From positions 163,649 through 227,648 of the forward strand of contig NZ_JARNTW010000002.1 of assembly GCF_029433105.1 (NCBI RefSeq): a DNA stretch of 64,000 bases, in the 5' to 3' direction. The notes under the pieces are model-generated. The model was not told the origin of the DNA. It was given only the letters and a program-made list of their open reading frames with translations, and searched no databases. Below are positions 32,878 through 39,896 of this stretch, piece by piece (position 1 is the stretch's first letter; every line of letters begins with the position of its first letter). The stretch comes from Runella sp. MFBS21. GTDB taxonomy: Bacteria; Bacteroidota; Bacteroidia; Cytophagales; Spirosomataceae. The translations under genes were made by a program, and so were the position numbers.

Positions 32878-34089
32878 ATGAAAAAAATCATCATCACAGT
32901 AGGGCTGCTGACGAGCCTATTTAGGGGGGCGTATGCCCAAACTACCTCCACCGAAAAAGAAAATTACGAAAAACGTAAACTCAAACTCGAAGAGGTCAAT
33001 TTAGTAACAAGCTACTACGGTCAAGACGGCAACAACTCGGCAGTGACGGGGGGAGTAGGTACCGAAAAACTCAATGATTTTGCCAATTCTATTGATTTGA
33101 AAATGTCATTTATTGACCGGAAAAGTCGCCAACATAGTATCGTCGCCGATTTCAACATCGACCATTATACCTCGGCTTCTTCCGACAACATCGACCCCCT
33201 CACAGTTTCGTCGGCTTCGCGTAGTGATACGCATATTTATCCCTCGCTATCATGGAGTATGAAAGACGACGCCACGCATACTACCCGTGGAATCAGTTAT
33301 GCGTATTCTACTGAATATGACTATCATTCCAACGGAATCAACTTCAATTTTATTAAAGCTTCTCGCGACAACAACCGTGAGTTTAGCCTGAAAGCGGGGG
33401 CATTTTTTGATACATGGACGGCGATTTTACCCGCTGAACTTCGACCGTCGGGCTATGGGTCGGCGGCAGAAGGCGACCGCGACCCCGTGGCTTATAAACC
33501 TCGTAATTCGTATAATCTAGCCTTGTCGTTATCTCAAATCATCAATAAGCGTCTTCAAGTTTTGATTACGGTTGAACCCGCTTTTCAGGAAGGATTATTG
33601 AGTACGCCCTATCACCGCGTTTATTTTACCGACGGTTCGCATACAGTAGAGAAGCTTCCCGGCACAAGGTTCAAATTGCCGATTGGCGGAAGGGTAAGCT
33701 ATTTCATGGGCGACCGCTTGATTTTGAGAGGATTTTATCGGTTTTATACCGACGACTGGGACATGAAAGCCCATACCGTCAATTTAGAAGCTTCTTACAA
33801 AATCACGCCTTTTGTTTCGGTAAGTCCTTTTTATCGGTTTAGTAATCAGTCGGCAGTGCGTTATTTCAAACCTTACGGGCAACACTCCAAAAACGACGCT
33901 TATTACACGAGCGATTATGACATCTCGGCTTTCACAAGCCATTTTGTAGGGGCAGGCGTACGCTTAGCTCCGCCGGGGGGATTGTGGGGTATCAAACATT
34001 GGAATACCTTTGAGCTTCGCTACGGGCATTATATGCGCACCACAGGGATGGTAGGCAATAGTGTGACATTGGCAGTAAAGTTAAAATAG
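32878..34089 (+). CDS. DUF3570 outer-membrane beta-barrel protein
   Basis: A 403-residue exported protein with signal peptide (MKKIIITVGLLTSLFRGAYAQ) and a beta-barrel-like alternation through the length (SYYGQDGNNSAVTGGVGTEKLNDF near the start, SIVADFNIDHYTSASSDNI, YPSLSWSMKDDATHTTRGISYAYSTEYDYHSNGINF). The DUF3570 family is annotated as an outer-membrane protein of unknown role. The final residues MVGNSVTLAVKLK are barrel-like. It follows DUF4266 by 53 bases and is the last gene of the cluster, followed by a terminator. Confidence 0.88.
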   Translation: MKKIIITVGLLTSLFRGAYAQTTSTEKENYEKRKLKLEEVNLVTSYYGQDGNNSAVTGGVGTEKLNDFANSIDLKMSFIDRKSRQHSIVADFNIDHYTSASSDNIDPLTVSSASRSDTHIYPSLSWSMKDDATHTTRGISYAYSTEYDYHSNGINFNFIKASRDNNREFSLKAGAFFDTWTAILPAELRPSGYGSAAEGDRDPVAYKPRNSYNLALSLSQIINKRLQVLITVEPAFQEGLLSTPYHRVYFTDGSHTVEKLPGTRFKLPIGGRVSYFMGDRLILRGFYRFYTDDWDMKAHTVNLEASYKITPFVSVSPFYRFSNQSAVRYFKPYGQHSKNDAYYTSDYDISAFTSHFVGAGVRLAPPGGLWGIKHWNTFELRYGHYMRTTGMVGNSVTLAVKLK

Positions 34090-34105
34090 AAGTATAAAAG
34101 CAGTT

Positions 34106-34156
34106 TCAGGCGAGAGTCATGGGCAAATAGGCTTATGAGTCTCGCCTGATTTTTTG
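34106..34156 (+). terminator. Terminator of the redox cluster
   Basis: TCAGGCGAGA pairs with TCTCGCCTGA across an internal TCA/TGA extension, and a T-run (ATTTTTTG) follows, 17 bases past the DUF3570 stop. Confidence 0.82.
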
Positions 34157-34184
34157 TGTAGTAATAGATAAAGCTATGATTCTC

Positions 34185-34227
34185 TGAGCAAACGGTCGAA
34201 AATTGAAGTTTTTCGACCGTTTGCTCA
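34185..34227. repeat. Perfect 18-bp inverted repeat upstream of the eCIS locus
   Basis: TGAGCAAACGGTCGAAAA (34185-34202) and its exact complement (34210-34227) enclose a 7-base loop. It lacks a T-run, so it may be a second terminator isolating the injection-system promoter or a regulatory hairpin. Confidence 0.7.
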
Positions 34228-34416
34228 ATAGTTACCTTTTTATTTGATTTATTCCCTCCTTATTTCTTAATTTTATTTCACACTCGCCGCGGCTTCGATT
34301 TTTTTAAATCATTTTTTTTTGACCAAAACAAACCTTTTGGTGGTAGGTAAACCATGCAAAAAAATGCCTGCTAAAGAAACAGTGGCTCAGAAGACCAAAA
34401 CAACTATGATGAGTAT

Positions 34417-34770
34417 ATGCAAAAAGTGGGGCAATACAAGGATGAATTGAGTGAGGTGAACAAATACAAGTACAAAACCACTGGAAGATTCAGGTTTAGT
34501 AACAACTCCCCCGAAATTGATGTCTTGGCCCAGACGGATGAGCTTTTATTGAAAAATATTTGGACTATCCTTGACAATACACCTCAGGCGGATTGGTGGC
34601 TGAAAGATATTGACTTAGATGGTTTGAAAGAGGATCTTATGAACCGTAAACGTCGCTTGTATTATCCTGCTGAAATTAAAAAATTAGAAGATAAAATGAA
34701 TCGCCTACTTTTGTTGATGGACAATGAAGCAAAAGGGGAAATTGAATTGGAAAAAATTCTAAATGCATGA
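34417..34770 (+). CDS. Unknown protein, first gene of the contractile injection cluster
   Basis: A 117-residue soluble protein of no family I recognise. It is Lys/Asp/Leu-rich, with FRFSNNSPEIDVLAQTDELLL, WTILDNTPQADWWLKDIDL and a helical C-terminus with LEDKMNRLLLLMDNEAKGE. No signal peptide or membrane segment. The ATG at 34417 has no Shine-Dalgarno sequence, and an out-of-frame ATG at 34364 precedes it; the in-frame codons upstream (back to a stop at 34372) have no ATG, so an N-terminal frameshift is possible. The stop overlaps the next ATG (ATGA), indicating translational coupling with the DUF4255 gene. Confidence 0.7.
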   Translation: MQKVGQYKDELSEVNKYKYKTTGRFRFSNNSPEIDVLAQTDELLLKNIWTILDNTPQADWWLKDIDLDGLKEDLMNRKRRLYYPAEIKKLEDKMNRLLLLMDNEAKGEIELEKILNA

Positions 34771-35357
34771 TTTTTGAGGTAATCAAATTGATGAGTGAAG
34801 AGCTAAAGGCTTATATTGCTCCTTTGGCTGAGCAAACTCTGGTTGAGATTGGGAGTATTGCCAATATGGTAAATACCCCCAATGATACGATACTGCTATC
34901 GCTTGTCAATGTTGAAGAAGAAACTGCCCTCCGAAATATGCCACCGCCTTTTCAGCATAACGCAGCGGGAAATTTAGAACGTAAACAACCGCCCGTTTTT
35001 CTGAATCTCTATGTGATGGTTGCGGCCAATTTCTCAACAGATGCCAACTACGAAACAGCTCTAAGACGGTTGGGGCGAGTAGTACAGTGTTTTCAGCGCA
35101 AGACGATTTATACCGTAGCCAATACGCCCAATGTCTTTTTGCCAGCGGAAGCGGCTACTCTAAAAGTCACTACAGAGCTATATTCACTTACTTTCGAAAA
35201 ACTCAATCAGCTTTGGGGAACTATGGGAGGCAAGCAGATTCCTTCGGTCGTATATAAGGTACGTGTAGTAGAAGAACAAGCCGAAATGCGCCTACCCGAA
35301 GGACCCGCAGTAATGACAGTGGAGGGACAATTTACGCAGTTTTCCCCATCCTCTTAA
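34767..35357 (+). CDS. DUF4255 (Afp16/Pvc16-like) tube/sheath terminator of the injection system
   Basis: A 196-residue protein of the DUF4255/Pvc16 N-terminal family, in related particles the cap that ends the tube and sheath at the tail end. The pattern NTILLSLVNVEEETALRN-like (here NDTILLSLVNVEEETALR), KQPPVFLNLYVMVAANF and YETALRRLGRVVQCFQ is typical, with the LNQLWGTMGGKQIPSVVYKVRVV motif at the end. Its ATG overlaps the previous stop. In Afp the counterpart is the last gene; here, as in many Bacteroidota systems, it is near the front. Confidence 0.9.
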   Translation: MIFEVIKLMSEELKAYIAPLAEQTLVEIGSIANMVNTPNDTILLSLVNVEEETALRNMPPPFQHNAAGNLERKQPPVFLNLYVMVAANFSTDANYETALRRLGRVVQCFQRKTIYTVANTPNVFLPAEAATLKVTTELYSLTFEKLNQLWGTMGGKQIPSVVYKVRVVEEQAEMRLPEGPAVMTVEGQFTQFSPSS

Positions 35358-35399
35358 GGGAGTGATAGTTAGTGTAGGTTTCTCTAAATACCGAAAACA

Positions 35400-36230
35400 A
35401 TGGCACTCGAAACATTCAGGGTGGGTTATGCCAAACTATTTGATGTTTGGATAGAGCACCACTATTTTTTGGATTTTGGTGAAATTTCGTTTCAAAACAT
35501 CAGTCTTCTACCAGTAGATACGCAGCTAGCGCTTCAGCGCATTGGAGAGCAGTATGATGTTAGGAAGTTTTGGCACATACAACCCGATATTTCTACCAAA
35601 ATATTGATGCAAAATCAGAAAATTATTTTTAAGCCTATACCGAGGGGGGTTAGGGTCGGGGTGGCAATCGACGAAAATCGCAAACCTCAAATCCCATTCT
35701 CGCAAGGTCTAAAATTGACTTTTGAAGTGATGCTCAATGACGGGTATTTTATGATTTATACCCAAATAGAAAAAGCAGTCGCAGACGGGTTAACCCAAAT
35801 GGTGAGTGTAATTGAAGACAATGAAACGGTGCTTAGAAAAAACATCTTTAGGTTTAGTAACCAAGGGGAAGGAGTGGTTTTGAATACCAATCGTACGATT
35901 CAGTCAAGCGATTTAAAAGTTTTTGTTCCAGAAGTTGGTCGTACTTCGCCGCCGCCCTTGGGCATCATTGAAATAGAACACTCAGCTGTCAAGAGTTTAC
36001 TTGATACCGAAGGAAAAGTAAGTGTCAATCCACCCAATTTTAGGCTTGTGTTCGCCAATCGAAAAACCCGCTGGTACTATCGTAATACTGAGGTAGCAGG
36101 AGGAATGCTGCCGCTGGTCAAACATGGAAGGGTAGAAGCCGAGCTGAATGGCCAGAAAATGGCAAATCCGACGCCAGTCCACACCATTTATGACGCTGTC
36201 AGCGATAGCTATTTTTCGCATATTTATTAA
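35400..36230 (+). CDS. Unknown injection-system-associated protein
   Basis: A 276-residue protein of no family I can name, between the cap and the sheath gene. It is beta-rich and soluble (ALETFRVGYAKLFDVWIEHHYFLDFG near the start, then GLKLTFEVMLNDGYFMIYTQIE, TRWYYRNTEVAGGMLPLVKHGRVEAELNG at the end). No signal peptide. By position and size it could be a structural or cap-adaptor component, but that is only inference. It ends 34 bases before the sheath start. Confidence 0.75.
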   Translation: MALETFRVGYAKLFDVWIEHHYFLDFGEISFQNISLLPVDTQLALQRIGEQYDVRKFWHIQPDISTKILMQNQKIIFKPIPRGVRVGVAIDENRKPQIPFSQGLKLTFEVMLNDGYFMIYTQIEKAVADGLTQMVSVIEDNETVLRKNIFRFSNQGEGVVLNTNRTIQSSDLKVFVPEVGRTSPPPLGIIEIEHSAVKSLLDTEGKVSVNPPNFRLVFANRKTRWYYRNTEVAGGMLPLVKHGRVEAELNGQKMANPTPVHTIYDAVSDSYFSHIY

Positions 36231-36264
36231 AACAGTTTTTTTCACTCTTTACATTTTTTTCAAC

Positions 36265-38073
36265 ATGGCAAGCTCACTCAATCTGGCAAGCTTAAAGACG
36301 CCTGGTGTTTATATTGAAGAAGTCTCTTTGTTTCCGCCTTCGGTAGCACAGGTCGATACGGCCATTCCTGCCTTTGTTGGATACACAGAAATAGCTCTCA
36401 AAAACGGCAAATCCATTACTGGAATTCCTACCCAAATAAAGTCGATGGTAGAATTTAGAAAGTATTTTGGGCAAGCCGCTAATCGCGAAATTCAGATTAC
36501 GCTCAATGCGCTCAACAACATAGAAGGCGCTGAAGTAGGAACTAAAAAATATTTGTACGATAGCTTACTTATGTTTTTTGCCAACGGTGGAGAAAAGTGT
36601 TATATCATTTCAGTAGGAGGGTTTAGTGCTGCTCCCCAAATTTCTCATTTTACGGATGCCTTCGAACAACTTAAAAAATATGATGAGCCGACACTCATCG
36701 TAATGCCCGATTTGATGCGATTTGAGGGGACAGACATCAATCATATCGGTACAGTGCAGCAAGCGGCTATTGACCATTGCACCAAAATGCAGGACCGTTT
36801 TGCGGTGTTGGATGTCCAAATTGCCAACAAAAATTTAGAAGATGTAGCCGATACCGACATCGAAACCTTCAGAGCGGGGATTGGCAATCATCTGAAATAT
36901 GCGGCGGCTTACTATCCTTGGCTATGTACGAGCCTTCCAGTCAATCCTACATTTCGGGCTATAACTCTACAAAAAGCAGGTGCAACCATATCCCTTGATA
37001 GTATTCTGGAGGGAAATTCGAAAGTGATAGCTACCAACGCTCGCATTTTGGCCGAATTTGTGGCTTTGGTAGAAGGAAGTGTACCTGATAATGCAGCTTA
37101 CTTTAACGAAGGAGTGGATGAAATAGGTAAGACAGCCCGCTTGGCAATCATTCAAAATAATGTGGATGCTTTTACGAATCATTTGAATGATTTCTTGACG
37201 AACAAAGTACCATTGTTGTCAAACGACTCTCCCAACAAACTACGAGACGTTGTAACAGTCTTTATTGCTTCTCATCAAACCAAAGTAACTTCACTCAATA
37301 CGGTCATTGGAGGGTTGGATAATGCAGGGGCTTCGCCTTTGGTAGAATATAATCAGGCATTTGGGCAAGTAGAAGCCTTATTTACAAGCCTAATTGCAAG
37401 TATTGAAAATAGCCTAAAAGGAGTGGAGACAGATTTGCTAGCCAAAGTCCCCTTGTATTCAAACCTAGTGGCTGCCGCCAATGCCAAAGGAGTAGTGATA
37501 CCTCCTAGTGGAGCGATAGTAGGCGTCTATGCCGCTACCGACAATAATAGAGGTGTATGGAAAGCTCCCGCCAATGTATTGATAAACAACGTGCTAAGGC
37601 CAACGGTGTTTGTGGATGATGATGTTCAAGAAAACCTCAATGTAGATACAACAGCTGGCAAATCTATCAACGCTATTCGGCAATTTACGGGTAAAGGCAC
37701 CCTGGTGTGGGGAGCACGTACCTTGGCAGGCAATGACAACGAATGGCGCTATGTATCGGTGAGGCGTTTTTTTAATATGGTTGAAGAATCCGTCAAAAAA
37801 GCTTCAAGTCAATTTGTATTTGAACCCAATGACGCCAACACTTGGGTCAGGGTCAGGGCGATGATTGAGAATTTCCTGACGTTGCAGTGGCGAGCGGGGG
37901 CTTTGGCAGGGGTCAAAGCCGACCATGCTTTTTATGTAAGGGTAGGCTTGGGCCAAACCATGACCGCAGAAGATATCTTGAATGGTTTTTTGATTGTAGA
38001 AATAGGCATGGCTGTGGTGCGTCCTGCGGAGTTTATCATTTTGCGTTTTTCTCACAAAATGCAAGAATCATAG
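36265..38073 (+). CDS. Contractile sheath protein (Afp2-4/phage tail sheath family)
   Basis: A 602-residue sheath subunit; the sheath contracts to drive the inner tube through a target membrane. Start at the ATG 36265 (MASSLNLASLKTPGVYIEEVSLFPPSVAQVDTAI-type start), not the longer frame overlapping the upstream gene. Family marks: TPGVYIEEV with PAFVGYT near the N-terminus, the C-terminal conserved domain with KGTLVWGARTLAGNDNEWRYVSVRRFFNMVEESV, FVFEPNDANTWVRVR and RPAEFIILRFSHKM. A central insertion of about 220 residues (from GATISLDSIL to about GAIVGVYA) carries the variable domain. Only one sheath gene is present, against three in Afp. Confidence 0.95.
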   Translation: MASSLNLASLKTPGVYIEEVSLFPPSVAQVDTAIPAFVGYTEIALKNGKSITGIPTQIKSMVEFRKYFGQAANREIQITLNALNNIEGAEVGTKKYLYDSLLMFFANGGEKCYIISVGGFSAAPQISHFTDAFEQLKKYDEPTLIVMPDLMRFEGTDINHIGTVQQAAIDHCTKMQDRFAVLDVQIANKNLEDVADTDIETFRAGIGNHLKYAAAYYPWLCTSLPVNPTFRAITLQKAGATISLDSILEGNSKVIATNARILAEFVALVEGSVPDNAAYFNEGVDEIGKTARLAIIQNNVDAFTNHLNDFLTNKVPLLSNDSPNKLRDVVTVFIASHQTKVTSLNTVIGGLDNAGASPLVEYNQAFGQVEALFTSLIASIENSLKGVETDLLAKVPLYSNLVAAANAKGVVIPPSGAIVGVYAATDNNRGVWKAPANVLINNVLRPTVFVDDDVQENLNVDTTAGKSINAIRQFTGKGTLVWGARTLAGNDNEWRYVSVRRFFNMVEESVKKASSQFVFEPNDANTWVRVRAMIENFLTLQWRAGALAGVKADHAFYVRVGLGQTMTAEDILNGFLIVEIGMAVVRPAEFIILRFSHKMQES

Positions 38074-38113
38074 CAGCTAGTAAATTCCCAAAAACACTTA
38101 ATTTTTTAATAAT

Positions 38114-38551
38114 ATGGCAACTACATACCCACTGTCTCGGTTTCATTTTAGGGTCGAATGGGGCGGCGCTCGTATAGGATTTACCGAAGTTACTGGCTTA
38201 AATATCGAGAGGGCTGTGATTGAATATCGCGATGGAGCCTCGCCAGAATTTCACAAAATCAAAACTGCGGGCTTAGAAAACTTCCCTAATATCACCCTCA
38301 AAAGAGGCACTTTTGCAGGCGATGCAGATTTTTATAATTGGTGGAACAACGTGGCCATGAATACCATAGACCGCCGCGACTTGACGATTAGTTTGCTCAA
38401 CGAAGAGCATAATCCCGTGGTAGTGTGGAAAGTCAAAAACGCTTGGCCTCTCAAAGTAATGTCGGGTGATTTGAAATCAGACGCTAGTGAGGTATTGATA
38501 GAAAGTATTGAGCTGGTACATGAAGGTCTAACCATCCAAAACGAAGCCTAG
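38114..38551 (+). CDS. Inner tube protein 1 (Afp1/5, gp19-like)
   Basis: A 145-residue tube subunit whose hexameric rings form the inner channel. Typical of the gp19-like family: YPLSRFHFRVEWGGARIGFTEVTGLN, YRDGASPEFHKIKTAG, ITLKRGTFAGDADFYNWW, and the C-terminal GDLKSDASEVLIESIELVHEGL. No signal peptide. The first of two adjacent divergent tube genes. Confidence 0.93.
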   Translation: MATTYPLSRFHFRVEWGGARIGFTEVTGLNIERAVIEYRDGASPEFHKIKTAGLENFPNITLKRGTFAGDADFYNWWNNVAMNTIDRRDLTISLLNEEHNPVVVWKVKNAWPLKVMSGDLKSDASEVLIESIELVHEGLTIQNEA

Positions 38552-38555
38552 GTCC

Positions 38556-39002
38556 ATGAGTCTGCTATATCCCCCAGTCGGCTTTCATTTTGTGGTGGCA
38601 TTTGAAATTTTCCCACAGTCCCCTCAAGATGGCCGTTTTCAGGAAGTATCGGGGCTCAATGTCGAGATGCAAATGGAATCGCTGCGTGAAGGGGGAGAGT
38701 TGAGATTTGAGCATCAACTTCCCGTCAGAACCAAATACAGTGATTTGGTTTTGAAACGCGGTCTATTTGTAGGTTCTGCGGTGTATAAGTGGTGTAAAAA
38801 TGCTTTTGAAGATTTTGAGTTTCAGCCCGTCAATCTGATGGTATCGCTCCTAAACGAGCAGCACCTACCCGTTATGTCGTGGCATGTGGTTCATGCTTTA
38901 CCCAAAAAATGGGATATCTCCGCTTTCAATGCTGAGCAAAATACCTTTGCTATTGAAAGTCTCACTTTGACTTATCGATATTATAAAACAATCAGAATCT
39001 AA
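38556..39002 (+). CDS. Inner tube protein 2 (gp19-like)
   Basis: A 148-residue second tube-type subunit, 4 bases after the first. It shares the frame FHFVVAFEI..., QEVSGLNVEMQMESLREGGELRFEHQLPVRTKYSDLVLKRG, AVYKWCKN, and AFNAEQNTFAIESLTLTYRYYK, but is clearly diverged from copy 1. In related systems one copy is the major tube and the other an initiator ring at the baseplate. Confidence 0.9.
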   Translation: MSLLYPPVGFHFVVAFEIFPQSPQDGRFQEVSGLNVEMQMESLREGGELRFEHQLPVRTKYSDLVLKRGLFVGSAVYKWCKNAFEDFEFQPVNLMVSLLNEQHLPVMSWHVVHALPKKWDISAFNAEQNTFAIESLTLTYRYYKTIRI

Positions 39003-39009
39003 CAACAAG

Positions 39010-39186
39010 ATGCCCGTACTTATCAATGAAGTGATAGTGACAATGGTGATTGATGCCAATATTTCGGAGAGCATCAATGCGACGACAGTCTCTAAAAAAG
39101 AAGCTTACGAAATCCAACAAAAAGAGACCATTAGGCAGTGTGTGGAGCAAGTGTTGAGGATTCTTCAAGAAAAACAAGAACGATAA
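39010..39186 (+). CDS. DUF5908-like small protein
   Basis: A 58-residue protein too short for many gene callers: it begins MPVLINEVIVTMVID and ends RILQEKQER. The MP[IV]-beta-strand start followed by a charged helix (KKEAYEIQQKETIRQCVEQVLRIL) is the pattern of DUF5908, a small component of Afp/PVC-type clusters placed between tube and LysM genes. Its ATG follows the tube stop by 7 bases and its stop precedes the next ATG by 5, a tight operon position that supports it as real. Confidence 0.8.
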   Translation: MPVLINEVIVTMVIDANISESINATTVSKKEAYEIQQKETIRQCVEQVLRILQEKQER

Positions 39187-39191
39187 AAAGG

Positions 39192-39896
39192 ATGGAAACG
39201 GGCAAACTCCAAAAAATGAAATTGGCTGGCTACAAAGATGTAAAATGTGCCAAAGGTACTGAAGTATCATCTTATACGGTTTTGGTCAATCCCGAAACTT
39301 ATACGCTCAATTATGAAACCAAAATCAATACCGAGCAAGCGCCTGGTACAAGTTCTATCGCAGCACCTTACAACTTATCGCTGCCCCAACGCCTAGAATT
39401 TGAATTTTTGTTTGATGGTACTGGGGCATTGATGAGTGAAGGCGTTCCGAATCCGTTTGAGGTATCTAATCAGCAGCCTGTGAATGAGCAGATTGATAGA
39501 TTTAAGGCTACTATTTTTGAAATCAATGGCGAAATACACCAACCCTTATTTATCAGATTAGAATGGGGCGCATTGAGTTTTGTAGGAATGGCCGAAAAAG
39601 TACAATTCATATACAAATTATTTAAGCCCGACGGTAGTCCGTTGAGAGTAGTGGCTAAAACCACCTTTGTAGAAGCCCTTGATAAAGAAAAAGAAGAAGC
39701 GAAAAAAAAGATGTCGTCGCCTGATTTGACCCACTTCCGAACCGTCAAGGCAGGAGATAGACTTCCACTGATGTGTCATGATATTTATGGGGATTCGACT
39801 CTGTATCGCGAAATCGCCAGGGTCAACAAAATCATCAATCCTAGAAAGCTAAAAGTGGGACAGCAAATCATTTTTCCTCCTATCCAAAAACAATAA
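39192..39896 (+). CDS. LysM-containing baseplate protein (Afp7/gp53-like)
   Basis: A 234-residue protein that in related systems links tube, spike and baseplate. Start at ATG 39192 (METGKLQKMKLAGYKD). The N-terminal part holds YTVLVNPETYTLNYETKINTEQAPGTSS, LEFEFLFDGTGAL and FIRLEWGALSFVGMAEKV; the last 55 residues form a LysM motif (FRTVKAGDRLPLMCHDIYGD, YREIARVNKIINPRKLKVGQQIIFPP). Its stop is directly followed by the spike gene ATG (0-base gap). Confidence 0.93.
   Translation: METGKLQKMKLAGYKDVKCAKGTEVSSYTVLVNPETYTLNYETKINTEQAPGTSSIAAPYNLSLPQRLEFEFLFDGTGALMSEGVPNPFEVSNQQPVNEQIDRFKATIFEINGEIHQPLFIRLEWGALSFVGMAEKVQFIYKLFKPDGSPLRVVAKTTFVEALDKEKEEAKKKMSSPDLTHFRTVKAGDRLPLMCHDIYGDSTLYREIARVNKIINPRKLKVGQQIIFPPIQKQ

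Larger units (their letters stand above)
34090..34416. other. Intergenic region ahead of the injection-system locus, 327 bases
   Basis: Holds the terminator of the DUF3570 gene (34106-34156), a perfect 18-bp inverted repeat (34185-34227) and a T-rich stretch (34228-34330) that should contain the promoter of the contractile injection system. An ATG at 34364 opens a 27-codon frame (MPAKETVAQKT) that ends early; it could be the true N-terminus of the first gene if a frameshift were present. Confidence 0.5.

Noticed and set aside
36148..36264. Extended N-terminus for the sheath protein
   Set aside because: It overlaps the upstream gene in another frame and has no counterpart in sheath proteins; the ATG at 36265 gives the typical start.
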